Shown here piece by piece: positions 33,721 to 43,037 of a stretch of DNA of 64,000 nt (position 1 is the first letter of the stretch; each line of letters begins with the position of its first letter). The stretch is taken from NCBI RefSeq assembly GCF_902702935.1, contig NZ_LR738855.1, forward strand, positions 62,001-126,000, read 5' to 3'. The notes below the pieces were generated by a model, which had not been told where the DNA came from, ran no database searches, and saw nothing but the letters and a program-made list of their open reading frames with translations. Source of the DNA: Corynebacterium rouxii (GTDB taxonomy: Bacteria > Actinomycetota > Actinomycetes > Mycobacteriales > Mycobacteriaceae). Made by a program: the position numbers and the translations under genes.

Positions 33721-33746
33721 GACACCAGGAATCCTTCCTGTGTGTC
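33721..33746. promoter_or_regulatory. imperfect palindrome between the lipoprotein and dipZ
   Basis: The arms gacac...aggaa and ttcct...gtgtc surround a tcc centre in the divergent intergenic region. It could be an operator shared by both transcripts. No regulator can be assigned. Confidence 0.35.
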
Positions 33747-33901
33747 TCATAGGGGTATTCGGAACCCCGAGGGGAAACGGATTGCGATTGGGTGAAAAGT
33801 TTTTTCGCATTGCGAACAATCCATAACGGTGGGTGGCTCCGTATCAACTCACAACAATGTTGAAAACCTAACCACCACTGCGATGAGGGAGCACGTAACA
33901 G

Positions 33902-35542
33902 ATGTTTGAATTGGCCACAATCGGATTAATCGGTGGCATTGTCACCGGTATATCCCCATGTATCTTGCCGGTTTTGCCGGTGGTTCTCGCCGTGTCGGTG
34001 GGCCGTAGGCCAACCCATGTGGTCGCTGGCCTAGCGCTCAGCTTTGCCACCATCACGCTGTTGGGCACTGTGATTTTGAGTTCTTTGGGTCTGCCTAAAG
34101 ACGTACTGCGTTGGACGGGTATTGGCCTGCTGGTGATTGTCGGTTTGGGCATGATGATCCCTAAGCTGGGTGAGCTGGTCGAGGAGCCATTTAGTCGCAT
34201 TCCGCGTCCAACTTTTTTGCAGCAAAAGGCCCGCGACAAGGGTGGCTTTATGATCGGTCTAGCCCTAGGTGCAGTGTATGTTCCCTGTGCAGGCCCCATT
34301 TTGGCTGCTATTACCGTCGCCGGTGCAACGGGTGACATCGGTTGGCCAACGGTTGTGCTCACCGTGGCATTTGCCGTAGGTGCGAGCCTTCCGCTGCTGG
34401 TGTTTGCACTGGCCGGCAACAAGATGGGTGAGAAGATCGATGCGATCCGTAAGCACATGAAGCTCGTCGGTGCGGTCATTTTGGCGCTGGCGGTGGCGAT
34501 GGCGTTGAACGTCCCTGAGCGTGTGCAGCGTGCGATCCCCGACTGGACTGCTGGTGTGCAAAAGCAGATTAGTGAAAATGACACGGTTCGAGGTGCTTTG
34601 AGCTCCGGCGGCGGCTCCTTGGCTGCGTGCCGCGACGCCGACCCATCGATGCTGCATGACTGCGGTGAAGCACCGGAGTTTGAGGGTTTGACCGGCTGGT
34701 TTAACACGGATAAGCCTGTGTCTACGCACAGTGGCCAGGTAACGCTTGTGGACTTTTGGGCCTACGCGTGCATCAACTGCCAGCGTGCGGGTGAGCACAT
34801 CACCAAGCTTTACGACGCCTACCGCGATGCTGGTTTGCAAGTCGTAGGTGTACACGCCCCCGAATATGGCTTTGAGCACGAGCTGGCCAACGTGAAAGAT
34901 GCTGCCAAGCGTGAAGGCATCAACTACCCAGTGGCCCAAGACAACGACTTTGTTACTTGGAAGAAGTACAACAACCGCTACTGGCCAGCCCGCTACCTGA
35001 TCGACTCTCAGGGCAATGTGCGCCACATTCACGAAGGTGAGGGTGCTTACAAGGAAACTGAACAACTGGTGCGCGAACTCCTGCGTGAAGCAAACCCCCA
35101 GGTATCACTGCCGGAGCCAGTGGAAAAGGGCGTCGAAAAGCACGATGCGCAACTCACTCAGCGCCGCAACCCCGAAACTTACCTTGGCTACGAGCGTGCC
35201 CGCTACTTCACCAACAGCAACTACGGCCCAGGTGAGCGCACCCTCGAATTCAACGCACCAAAAGTTGGGCAATACACCCTCAGCGGAACCTGGGAGATTG
35301 CATCCGACCACATCAACCCTGTTAAAGACGCTGCATTGGCCGTGAACATTCACGCAGCAACCGTGCAGACAGTTGTTTCCGGCACCGGAACCCTCGAAGT
35401 GACCTACCCCGATGGCCACACCAAGGAATTTAAGGTGGCCGACGGCACCGTCAACGTGGTGGAACAAGACGAGCCTCTCGACGGAATCGTCACCGTGAAG
35501 CCATCCCAAGGCGTGAGCTTCTACTCGCTAACCTTCGGCTAA
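33902..35542 (+). CDS. dipZ: DipZ, CcdA/thioredoxin-like membrane protein
   Basis: A 546-residue protein in which a CcdA-like membrane domain (residues 1-220) passes electrons across the membrane to an outer thioredoxin-like domain. The CcdA cysteines are in GISPCILPVLP and YVPCAGPILA. The TlpA-like domain has VDFWAYACINCQRAGEHITK with the CxxC motif. The last 150 residues form a beta-rich DipZ-specific C-terminal module. It likely keeps secreted proteins reduced, in keeping with the nearby SigK system. Confidence 0.95.
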   Translation: MFELATIGLIGGIVTGISPCILPVLPVVLAVSVGRRPTHVVAGLALSFATITLLGTVILSSLGLPKDVLRWTGIGLLVIVGLGMMIPKLGELVEEPFSRIPRPTFLQQKARDKGGFMIGLALGAVYVPCAGPILAAITVAGATGDIGWPTVVLTVAFAVGASLPLLVFALAGNKMGEKIDAIRKHMKLVGAVILALAVAMALNVPERVQRAIPDWTAGVQKQISENDTVRGALSSGGGSLAACRDADPSMLHDCGEAPEFEGLTGWFNTDKPVSTHSGQVTLVDFWAYACINCQRAGEHITKLYDAYRDAGLQVVGVHAPEYGFEHELANVKDAAKREGINYPVAQDNDFVTWKKYNNRYWPARYLIDSQGNVRHIHEGEGAYKETEQLVRELLREANPQVSLPEPVEKGVEKHDAQLTQRRNPETYLGYERARYFTNSNYGPGERTLEFNAPKVGQYTLSGTWEIASDHINPVKDAALAVNIHAATVQTVVSGTGTLEVTYPDGHTKEFKVADGTVNVVEQDEPLDGIVTVKPSQGVSFYSLTFG

Positions 35543-35552
35543 GCCGCATATA

Positions 35553-35614
35553 AAAATCGGCCAGGTGAGTTGGACACAATGTTGCTGTCCAACTCACCTG
35601 GCCGATTTTTATTG
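35553..35614. terminator. bidirectional intrinsic terminator after dipZ
   Basis: The arm aaaaatcggccaggtgagtt pairs with aactcacctggccgattttt over a 20-bp stem around ggacacaatgttgctgtcc. It serves both dipZ and the convergent merR pseudogene. Confidence 0.9.
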
Positions 35615-35982
35615 AGTGTGGCGTTGAGCGTTGCTCTGAATAGCCTTTTCCAACCAGACCGCCAAGCCTTTCGCGTACTTGTCATAATGCGCGGTAAAGC
35701 GCGGATCGGCAGTGTATCCCTGAGCAATCAGCACATGCTTGCTGTGTGAAACCGGAAACCATTGCGATAAACATGCCCGGTGTTCCTCTGCGAGTGCATG
35801 TGCGTCTGGTAAATCCGGGCAACATCCTCCTCGCTGTAGAGGCGGTAATCGGCCCAACTGCGCCATTGGGGGCTGACTAGTCCGATGGCATCCCAATGGT
35901 GAAGAGTACGCACGCTTACACCGACGAGGTCTGCTACTTCACCAACAGTGCGAAGATTGTGTTCTTCCATGGGAGTTACCAT
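35609..35982 (-). pseudogene. MerR/TipA-like regulator with an internal deletion
   Basis: The start MEEHNLRTVGEVADLVGVSV followed by RTLHHWDAIGLVSPQW and YRLYSEEDVARIYQ is a complete MerR HTH. The frame then moves to a segment LAEEHRACLSQWF, AQGYTADPRFTAHYDKYAKG and LAVWLEKAIQSNAQ, the very end of a TipAS drug-binding domain. About 100 residues between them are missing and the frames do not match. Only the DNA-binding part can still be made. It lies between 15-bp direct repeats (35600-35614 and 36012-36026). Confidence 0.8.
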
Positions 35983-36033
35983 TCACCCTGACGCAGTGTG
36001 AGGGTCAAGTGGGCCGATTTTTATTGGGTTCGA

Positions 36034-36201
36034 CTACTGCTCGTCGATCTTTTTCTTTACGGCTTCTTGTACTTGGTCTACCTTGTCGGCGTATTTGCCT
36101 TCGGTTTTGGAATCGATAAAATCGCCGGCCTTATCCACGGCCTCCTTCACCTTGTCGGAGTTGTTGTTGATCAGGTCTTTAGCTTTGTTGAGAATATCCA
36201 T
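36034..36201 (-). CDS. small antitoxin-like (MT0933/Rv0909-type) protein
   Basis: A 55-residue charged helical protein: MDILNKAKDLINNNSDKVKE, then AVDKAGDFIDSKTEGKYADK and a Lys-rich end. It has no membrane segment. The pattern of short amphipathic helices with KA.D...DK is that of the small actinobacterial antitoxin-like family, but no toxin gene is adjacent. It ends 10 bp from the start region of the M20 peptidase gene. Confidence 0.7.
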   Translation of the reverse strand: MDILNKAKDLINNNSDKVKEAVDKAGDFIDSKTEGKYADKVDQVQEAVKKKIDEQ

Positions 36202-36211
36202 GCAGGTCAGT

Positions 36212-37522
36212 CTACAGAAATTTCTCTACTAGCTGCTGGTATCCGGCAACAGTGAGGCGGAGATCTTCAAGATGGAGGTACTCGTCATGGGAGTGGAGTT
36301 GGCCGTGAACATGCCCTAGGGTGCGTTCGGGTGCGTGGAGTGCAAACCCATAGCCATTGCCGCCCATTTGCCGGGCAAAGCGCAGGTCAGAACCACCAGG
36401 TGCGATCATGGGGATCACGGTGGTGGTGGGGAAAGCATCGTGGAGGACCTCGGTTAGTGTGCGGTAGAGCGGGGAGTCGGTAGGGGAGATGGTGGCGGGT
36501 TCGCAGATGAGGTGCTCGATGGTGACATGGGGTGCGAGATCGCCGAGTGCGCGGGTGAGGAGGTCATCTACGTATGCATCGTCGTGCCCGGGGAGAGTGC
36601 GGATGTCCATGTCGAGCCAGGCGTGGCTGGGAAGAACGTTGATGGCTTTACCTGCGCGTAGCACGGTCTGGGCGATGGTGAGGTGGGAGATTGCGTGGCC
36701 GAAGGCGGCGAGGCCGCCGAGGTGTTCGTAGCCGGTGCCGCTTCGCAGGGCAGCGGTAGTGGTGGGGTCGAAGCGGAAGGCGTCGATAAAGCCGTGCCAG
36801 ATGTCGTCGGTGCTTACTTCGGGTTCAAAGGCGGCGATCCGGCGGGCTACTTCGCCGATCGTGGCGATAGCGCTGTCCTTGTTGTAGGGGGCGGAGCCGT
36901 GGCCAGTATCGCCATAGACGTGGAGCCGGCGTTGAGCAGCGCCTTTTTCACCGACGTAGATGATGGTGGAGTCGGAGCCATCGCGGCCTGGGATGTGGGA
37001 CCCGCCGGTTTCAGAGACACAGTTCTTCCAGCTCAACGCCTCGGGGTGGTGTTGGGCTAGCCATGCTGCGCCGAGGCCACCGCGGGCTTCTTCGTCGGCA
37101 AGCGCTGCGAAGTAAAGGGTGCCGGCGTTGCCGCCGGTGCGGGCAACATGTCGGGTGACGGCGGCCATGGTGGCGGTAATAAAGAGCATGTCGACGCTGC
37201 CGCGGCCGTAGAGTTTGTTGTCGATGATGGTGGCATCGAAAGGCGGGACGCTCCAATGCTGCGTATCGACGGGCACCACATCGGTGTGGCCTAAGAAGGT
37301 GAGGGGTTCGGCGGCGGGGTCGCTTCCAGCAACAGTGACGACGAGGCTGACGCGCCCTGGGTGAGGTTCGAAGCGTTGGATGTTCACGGGACTTCCTGCG
37401 AAGAACTCTTCTAAAGTGGCCGCATTGCGTTCCTCGTGGCCGGAGTCTGGTGTGAGGTCGTTGACGCAGGCGTTGCGGATGAGTTGGGTGAGCAGGGTGA
37501 GGGTGTCGTCGTAAAGCGTCAT
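36212..37522 (-). CDS. M20-family metallopeptidase
   Basis: A 436-residue zinc peptidase from MTLYDDTLTLLTQL. The zinc-binding motif GHTDVVPVD near residue 90 and GRGSVDMLF near 115 are typical. The catalytic glutamates lie in ALADEEARGGLGA. The dimerisation domain follows, and the last ligand is in the HAPERTLGHVHGQLHSHDEY region. It is probably a dipeptidase or acyl-amino-acid hydrolase. Confidence 0.9.
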   Translation of the reverse strand: MTLYDDTLTLLTQLIRNACVNDLTPDSGHEERNAATLEEFFAGSPVNIQRFEPHPGRVSLVVTVAGSDPAAEPLTFLGHTDVVPVDTQHWSVPPFDATIIDNKLYGRGSVDMLFITATMAAVTRHVARTGGNAGTLYFAALADEEARGGLGAAWLAQHHPEALSWKNCVSETGGSHIPGRDGSDSTIIYVGEKGAAQRRLHVYGDTGHGSAPYNKDSAIATIGEVARRIAAFEPEVSTDDIWHGFIDAFRFDPTTTAALRSGTGYEHLGGLAAFGHAISHLTIAQTVLRAGKAINVLPSHAWLDMDIRTLPGHDDAYVDDLLTRALGDLAPHVTIEHLICEPATISPTDSPLYRTLTEVLHDAFPTTTVIPMIAPGGSDLRFARQMGGNGYGFALHAPERTLGHVHGQLHSHDEYLHLEDLRLTVAGYQQLVEKFL

Positions 37523-37635
37523 GTGTACCACTTTAAGGGCAATGGGGGTGATTGACATCCAAGATTAAACACCGTTCAATAATTATCGCTAGGATTTTTG
37601 GACATCTACCAATTGCCACAACATGGGAGCATCAC

Positions 37636-38631
37636 GTGACTGACATTCTAGAACTCGCCCGCACCAAAGTGCTCAACAACGGCGAAGGCCTGAACAAAGA
37701 AGAAGTCCTCCAAGTATTACAACTCGACGAAGCCCGAATCCCAGAGCTGCTCGAACTCGCCCACGAAGTACGCCTCAAATGGTGCGGCGAAGAAGTAGAA
37801 GTAGAAGGAATCATCTCCCTTAAAACCGGCGGATGCCCAGAAGACTGCCACTTTTGCTCCCAATCTGGACTCTTTGAGTCCCCGGTACGCTCCGCATGGC
37901 TCGACATTGCCGGCCTTGTAGAAGCTGCAAAGCAAACTCAAAAATCCGGAGCCACCGAATTCTGCATTGTGGCAGCCGTCAAGGGCCCCGACGAGCGCCT
38001 CATGAGCCAGCTCGAAGAAGCCGTCGCCGCCATTAAATCGGAAGTCGACATTGAGGTCGCAGCCTCCATCGGCATCCTTACCCAAGAACAAGTCGACCGC
38101 CTCAAAGCCGCCGGCGTACACCGCTACAACCACAACCTAGAAACCGCACGCTCCTACTTCCCCAACGTAGTAACCACCCACTCCTGGGAATCCCGCCGCG
38201 AAACCCTGCGCATGGTCGGCGAAGCCGGAATGGAAGTCTGCTCCGGTGGCATTATCGGCATGGGTGAAACCCTAGAACAACGCGCCGAATTTGCCTGCGA
38301 CCTCGCAGAACTCAACCCCACCGAAGTTCCCATGAACTTCCTTGACCCACGCCCAGGCACCCCATTCGCTGACTACGAAGTTCTCGACACAGCAGATGCA
38401 TTGCGCGCAATCGGAGCATTCCGACTTGCACTTCCTAAGACCATCCTGCGCTTCGCTGGCGGCCGTGAACTCACCCTTGGCGACCTCGGCACCGAACAAG
38501 GCCTCCTCGGCGGCATTAACGCCGTGATCGTGGGCAACTACCTGACCACCCTCGGTCGCCCTATGGAACAAGACCTCGACATGCTTGGCAAACTCCGCCT
38601 GCCTATCAAAGCCTTGAACGCGAGCGTCTAA
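37636..38631 (+). CDS. bioB: BioB, biotin synthase
   Basis: A 331-residue radical SAM enzyme that inserts sulfur into dethiobiotin. It starts at GTG 37636 behind GGGAG. The radical SAM cluster motif [11 protein letters not shown] is present, and [20 protein letters not shown] and [20 protein letters not shown] are conserved in BioB. The next gene encodes its auxiliary protein and overlaps the stop codon. Confidence 0.97.
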   Translation: MTDILELARTKVLNNGEGLNKEEVLQVLQLDEARIPELLELAHEVRLKWCGEEVEVEGIISLKTGGCPEDCHFCSQSGLFESPVRSAWLDIAGLVEAAKQTQKSGATEFCIVAAVKGPDERLMSQLEEAVAAIKSEVDIEVAASIGILTQEQVDRLKAAGVHRYNHNLETARSYFPNVVTTHSWESRRETLRMVGEAGMEVCSGGIIGMGETLEQRAEFACDLAELNPTEVPMNFLDPRPGTPFADYEVLDTADALRAIGAFRLALPKTILRFAGGRELTLGDLGTEQGLLGGINAVIVGNYLTTLGRPMEQDLDMLGKLRLPIKALNASV

Positions 38632-38891
38632 TGGCCACACGCACACAATCCACAGAGCTCCTCGAAGCCCTACTCGCGGGCGAAGCACCCCGCTTTCACC
38701 CCAACACCGGCCAAGAGCTTGTCGACGACATCGAGATCACGCTCTCCCCATCAGCCCGCGCCGGGCTCGAGGCACCTCGCTTTTGTCAGATCTGCGGGCG
38801 TCGCATGGTTGTGCAGGTCCGCCCCGATGGTTGGGAGGCCACCTGTTCTCGTCATGGCAGCGTAGATTCTGCTTACCTAGGCAGGCGCTAG
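38631..38891 (+). CDS. bsaP: BsaP, biotin synthase auxiliary protein
   Basis: An 86-residue protein whose ATG overlaps the bioB stop (TAATG). The C-terminal half has [20 protein letters not shown] followed by another Cys, a small Cys-rich motif. This fits the actinobacterial BsaP that is needed for repeated BioB turnover, probably by helping rebuild its sacrificial Fe-S cluster. The coupled position with bioB supports the call. Confidence 0.85.
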   Translation: MATRTQSTELLEALLAGEAPRFHPNTGQELVDDIEITLSPSARAGLEAPRFCQICGRRMVVQVRPDGWEATCSRHGSVDSAYLGRR

Positions 38892-38910
38892 AGTTTTAGC
38901 GGGCTGCCAC

Positions 38911-38933
38911 GTGGAAGACGACTGTGCTTCCAC
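38911..38933. terminator. hairpin downstream of bioB-bsaP
   Basis: gtggaag pairs with cttccac around a 9-nt loop. No T-run follows. The rest of 38934-39171 shows no gene. Confidence 0.4.
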
Positions 38934-39171
38934 TGCCTAACGGCGTAGACCCTAGCTGGGAGGCGTCTATGACAGACGTGATAGGGATGATAAGGGAAAG
39001 CAAAATGTGATTATTCCGGTAAATTTTCCCATTTAATGCTCCTATTAAAAGAAAATAAAAGGGCACCACTAAACACACCTATAGCGTCTCCTATCGGGGG
39101 TTTGAGGAGGGCTATAAGGGTGCTTAATGGCGCATACTGAACGGATATAGCTTCGATATTATTTCAGGTGA

Positions 39172-39462
39172 TTAACCGTATACCTTTGAGTTGATAAGGC
39201 GAATGAGTGTTTCGTTGATTTGGGTGTGATATGCCTCTGCTTCCTGGATTTGACCGGTTGAACGTAGGTGATATGCCCTATCGGATAGGTCGTTGTAGTA
39301 GGTACACAGGTAGTCTTGGCTTTGGCCGAAAGTCTCAATGCACCATGAATGATCGTGTGGTTCTGGTGAAAAAGTGCTGGCCTGTGCTGAGCCGATGGTG
39401 GCAAGGCCACCGGCGAGCATGGTGACACCGGCGACGGTGATGGCTGCTTTTCTAATCTGCAA
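39172..39462 (-). CDS. small secreted protein of unknown function
   Basis: A 96-residue exported protein. A TTG at 39462 lies 9 bp after an AAGGAG and starts MQIRKAAITVAGVTMLAGGL, a signal peptide likely cut after AQA. The mature part has two cysteines (SWCIETF, DYLCTYYN) and a helical end. I do not recognise the family. Confidence 0.65.
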   Translation of the reverse strand: MQIRKAAITVAGVTMLAGGLATIGSAQASTFSPEPHDHSWCIETFGQSQDYLCTYYNDLSDRAYHLRSTGQIQEAEAYHTQINETLIRLINSKVYG

Positions 39463-39888
39463 AATGGCACTCTCCTTATTGGGTAGTAACGGACAAAACA
39501 TAATGGGGGTATCTGTCGATACGCTTAGAAACTTACTATTTTATAAGCAAAAATAAAATAGTTTTAAAGAAAATTTTCCCAATTTGAGGTACTGATCACT
39601 AATTTGAAATAAAGCTAATTGTTGGGGTATTTAAAGTGCTGCAATAATTGTGGATAATTCCGCTTTGTTTATGTGGTGATCTCGATATTGAAAATGATGT
39701 GACATGGGTCATGGGCTGGGGTTCTCGGGATGGGTGTAGTGACTGTGAAGTAGGCTACATATTTTTAATTCTGTGAGATTAGATCTCTTTGCGCTTCCTT
39801 GGAACCTTGTGGTCACAGTGGGGTGACCTGCGATTTTTTATTCTTTTGGGTGGTAAAAATATCAACCGGACGATGTATTGAAATTTCC

Positions 39889-39927
39889 TTTGGTTAGCCT
39901 AACTCGTATACAGTTAGCCTTATCTCA
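39889..39927 (+). promoter_or_regulatory. two tandem DtxR-like operators upstream of irp6A
   Basis: The 19-bp box at 39889-39907 contains ggttagcctaac, close to the DtxR consensus TTAGGTTAGCCTAACCTAA. A second, weaker box at 39909-39927 contains gttagcctta and is displaced by 20 bp. Iron-bound DtxR would repress irp6ABC from here. The region 39463-39888 shows no gene. Confidence 0.85.
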
Positions 39928-39956
39928 CATCTGGCCCTCTAAGTAAAGGAAGACTT

Positions 39957-41144
39957 GTGCGCCTGTTCAAGAAAATCACAGCTGTGGCAGTGGCAATTGC
40001 TGCCAGTGGTGCTGCGCTTACTGCATGCAGCAATACATCAGACACCGCAACGGATGCTGCTGCGTCCGGTTCTGCTGCAGCACTGACCGTCACCGACGTT
40101 GCTGGTCGAACAGTGGAATTTGATAAACAACCAGAGCGCGTGCTGCTCGGTGAAGGCCGTGCCATGTTTGCGGCCTCCATTTTGAATAAGGAAAATCCAG
40201 GCGAGCACATCGTGGCCCTCGGCGAGGATCTGCATCAAGGTGCACCAAGCTTTGAGGCGAAACTCTTTGAGGCTCACCCAGAGATCAAAGACATCCCAGT
40301 GATCGGCCACATCGCCAAGGGCAACGTGTCTGTGGAAAACCTGTTGGCTTTCACCCCAGACGTTGTCGTGATGACCCTTGACCACAAGAAGGCCGCTGAG
40401 CAAAACGGCTTCCTTGCCAAGATGGATCAGGCCGGCATGAAGTACGTGTTCACCGACTTCCGCCAGAAGCCACTGGAAAACACCATCAAGTCGGTCGAGG
40501 TTTTGGGTGCGGTCCTCGGCGAGCGGGACAAGGCAAAGGAATTCAGTGAGTTCTACACCAAGAAGCGCGACGACATCATCGCTCGTGCAGAGAAGCTGGA
40601 CAACAAGCCACGCACTCTGCTGTGGCGTGCTGCTGGTCTGAAGGACTGCTGCTCCACGGTGAAAAACTCCAATCTTGGTGACTTGGTCAACGCTGCTGGT
40701 GGCATAAACATTGGCGACACCTTGCTCGATACCGAGTCCGGCGATCTGACCGCTGAGAAGGTTATTGCTGAGCAGCCAGAAAAGATCATTGCAACCGGTG
40801 GCGCTTGGGCGAAAGACCCCAAGAAGCCTGAGGTTCTTCCTCATGTTGAGCTGGGCTACACCGCTACCGATGAGGTAGCAGAGCGTACCCTCGAAGGCCT
40901 GCTCAAGACCCCTGGCTTTAGCACCCTCGAGGCACCTAAGAAGGGTGACCTGCATGCGGTATTCCACCAGTTCTACGACTCCCCATACAACATCTTTGCT
41001 CTTGAGCAGTTCGCACAGTGGCTGCAACCAGAGGAATTCAAGGATCTGGACGCTGTGAAGGATTTCCAAGAGTTCCACAAGAAGTGGATGCCATTTGAGT
41101 TCTCGGGCGTGTTCTTCGTTACCGACAAGGTTGAAGCTAAATAA
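39957..41144 (+). CDS. irp6A: Irp6A, siderophore-binding lipoprotein
   Basis: A 395-residue substrate-binding protein of an iron-siderophore ABC importer. It starts with GTG at 39957 behind AAGGAAG. The signal ends in a lipobox (AALTACS). The fold is of the TroA/FepB type: VTDVAGRTVEFDKQPERVLL, GNVSVENLLAFTPDVVVMTL. DtxR-like boxes precede it. The downstream irp6B start abuts its stop. Confidence 0.92.
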   Translation: MRLFKKITAVAVAIAASGAALTACSNTSDTATDAAASGSAAALTVTDVAGRTVEFDKQPERVLLGEGRAMFAASILNKENPGEHIVALGEDLHQGAPSFEAKLFEAHPEIKDIPVIGHIAKGNVSVENLLAFTPDVVVMTLDHKKAAEQNGFLAKMDQAGMKYVFTDFRQKPLENTIKSVEVLGAVLGERDKAKEFSEFYTKKRDDIIARAEKLDNKPRTLLWRAAGLKDCCSTVKNSNLGDLVNAAGGINIGDTLLDTESGDLTAEKVIAEQPEKIIATGGAWAKDPKKPEVLPHVELGYTATDEVAERTLEGLLKTPGFSTLEAPKKGDLHAVFHQFYDSPYNIFALEQFAQWLQPEEFKDLDAVKDFQEFHKKWMPFEFSGVFFVTDKVEAK

Positions 41145-42188
41145 ATGAGTGATGTAGTCGAGCAGTATCACAAGCGCTCACGCCGTAAGCTTCTTGCGAT
41201 TGTGATACTCACAGTGTTGGCCATCGCGGCATTCGTGGTGGCCACTGTGGTGGGGCCGGTGAATCTTACTCCGGCCACCATGCTGAAGGGTATTATTCAG
41301 CCCGATAGTGTTGATCCCACCACACGTGCTGTGTTGTGGGATTTACGCCTGCCGGCGTCTGTTATGGCTGTGCTGATTGGTGCTGCGTTGTCGCTTGCGG
41401 GCGCTCATATGCAGACCATTTTGGATAATCCGTTGGCGGAGCCGTTTACCTTGGGTATTTCGGCGGCGGCGGCTTTCGGTGGCGCAGCGTCGATTGTTTT
41501 GGGCTGGGTGCTTATTCCGCATGCGCAGTTTAATTTGGCTGCGGTGGCGTGGGCGTCGTCGTTAGTTGCTGTGGTGATTGTGGCTGGTGCCGCGGTGTGG
41601 CGTGGTGCTGGCGCGGAGTCGATGATTTTGCTGGGCATTGCGTTGGTGTTTTTGTTCCAGGCGCTGTTGTCGTTGATGCAGTATCGTGCGACGACTGAGG
41701 CGTTGCAGCAGATCGTTTTTTGGACGATGGGTTCGCTGCAGCGGGCAACGTGGACTGCTAATGCGATCATTGCGGTGATGTTGGCGATTGCGATTCCGTA
41801 CACGGTGGTCAACGCGTGGCGTCTGACAGCACTTCGGCTTGGCGACGCTCGCGCGGCCGCCTTGGGGATTAACGTGACAAGGCTGCGCGTGATTACTCTC
41901 GTGGTGGCGTCGCTATTGGCGGCAAGCGCGGTGGCGTTTGCTGGCATCATTGGCTTCATCGGCTTGGTTGGCCCCCACGTGGCCCGCATTTTGGTGGGCG
42001 AAGAGCAGCGGTTCTTCGCGCCAGCGTCGATGGCTGCGGGTGCGTTCCTGCTGGCTACGGCCCACGCGGTGTCTATTACGATGATCCCTGGTGTGGCGCT
42101 TCCTATCGGCATTATTACTGCGCTGGTGGGCGTTCCGTTCTTCGTGATCTTGGTGTTTACTCGCCGCCGCGCAATGTGGGGGTCTTAG
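41145..42188 (+). CDS. irp6B: Irp6B, siderophore ABC permease
   Basis: A 347-residue FecCD/BtuC-type permease with about ten helices. It has RLPASVMAVLIGAALSLAGA, the FAGIIGFIGLVGPHVARILV signature near residue 260 and GVPFFVILVFTRRRAMWGS at the end. It follows irp6A without a gap and precedes irp6C by 1 bp. Confidence 0.95.
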   Translation: MSDVVEQYHKRSRRKLLAIVILTVLAIAAFVVATVVGPVNLTPATMLKGIIQPDSVDPTTRAVLWDLRLPASVMAVLIGAALSLAGAHMQTILDNPLAEPFTLGISAAAAFGGAASIVLGWVLIPHAQFNLAAVAWASSLVAVVIVAGAAVWRGAGAESMILLGIALVFLFQALLSLMQYRATTEALQQIVFWTMGSLQRATWTANAIIAVMLAIAIPYTVVNAWRLTALRLGDARAAALGINVTRLRVITLVVASLLAASAVAFAGIIGFIGLVGPHVARILVGEEQRFFAPASMAAGAFLLATAHAVSITMIPGVALPIGIITALVGVPFFVILVFTRRRAMWGS

Positions 42189-42189
42189 C

Positions 42190-42948
42190 ATGAGTTTGAG
42201 TATTTCTGACCTGCGAGTCTCCTATGGTCGTGGCCCGCGTACGCGCCATATTTTGAATGGTGTGAGCTTTGGCCCAGTGCCACTAGGAACGGTGACGGGC
42301 TTGTTGGGTCCTAACGCTGCTGGTAAATCCACGTTGATTAAGGCCATTGCTGGTTTGAAGGCCACCTCGGGTGGCACGCGCACCATCATGAGCAAAGGTG
42401 TGGAGGTGCCGCATCATGAGCTGCGCAATGTGGTGGGCTATGTGCCGCAGGATTTGTTGACCAGTGCGTCGTTGACGGCTTTTGAGTCTATTTTGGTGTC
42501 CGCGCGTAAGGGCTACGATCCGCTGTTGAGCTCTGGGGCGGTGATGGAACGCTTGGGTATTACTCCGCTGGCGGATCGCTACGTTTCGGAGTTGTCGGGT
42601 GGCCAGCGTCAGTTGGTTGCGGTGGCGCAGATGTTGGTGCGTCAGCCGGAGGTTTTGCTTCTCGACGAGCCCACGTCGGCTCTTGACCTGCGCCATCAGG
42701 TGGAGTTGCTCAAGTTGCTGCGTACTGAGGTGACCTCGCGGGAGTGCCTTGCTGTGGTGGCGTTGCATGATCTGAACCTGGCAGCACGGTATTGCGATCA
42801 TTTGGTGGTGCTCAGTGGCGGCCATGTGATTGCCGAGGGCGCACCGAAGCAAGTGCTTACTTCTGACCTGTTGGAGCAGGTCTACGGGCTGCGTGCCCGT
42901 GTTCTTGACGACGCCGGAGTTCCGGTGGTCTGTCCCGTGGAGGATTAG
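42190..42948 (+). CDS. irp6C: Irp6C, siderophore ABC ATPase
   Basis: A 252-residue ATPase of the FepC type. Walker A is LGPNAAGKSTLIKAI, the signature LSGGQRQLVAVAQML, Walker B LLLDEPTSALD and the H-loop ALHDLNLAARYCDHL. It completes the irp6ABC operon that is expected to be repressed by DtxR. Confidence 0.95.
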   Translation: MSLSISDLRVSYGRGPRTRHILNGVSFGPVPLGTVTGLLGPNAAGKSTLIKAIAGLKATSGGTRTIMSKGVEVPHHELRNVVGYVPQDLLTSASLTAFESILVSARKGYDPLLSSGAVMERLGITPLADRYVSELSGGQRQLVAVAQMLVRQPEVLLLDEPTSALDLRHQVELLKLLRTEVTSRECLAVVALHDLNLAARYCDHLVVLSGGHVIAEGAPKQVLTSDLLEQVYGLRARVLDDAGVPVVCPVED

Positions 42949-43037
42949 GTCTTTCACTTCGCGGGCCGGCGGGAGTTGCTAGGCTGGGGTGCCTGAACCC
43001 CCGCTGTAACCACCACATCCCTAGGAGGGATTTGATC

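Noticed and set aside
37552..37635. Upstream ATG for BioB
   Set aside because: The extra 28 residues do not look like BioB, and GTG 37636 has a proper ribosome site.
40038..41171. A 377-codon minus-strand frame opposite irp6A
   Set aside because: Antisense shadow of a well-supported gene.
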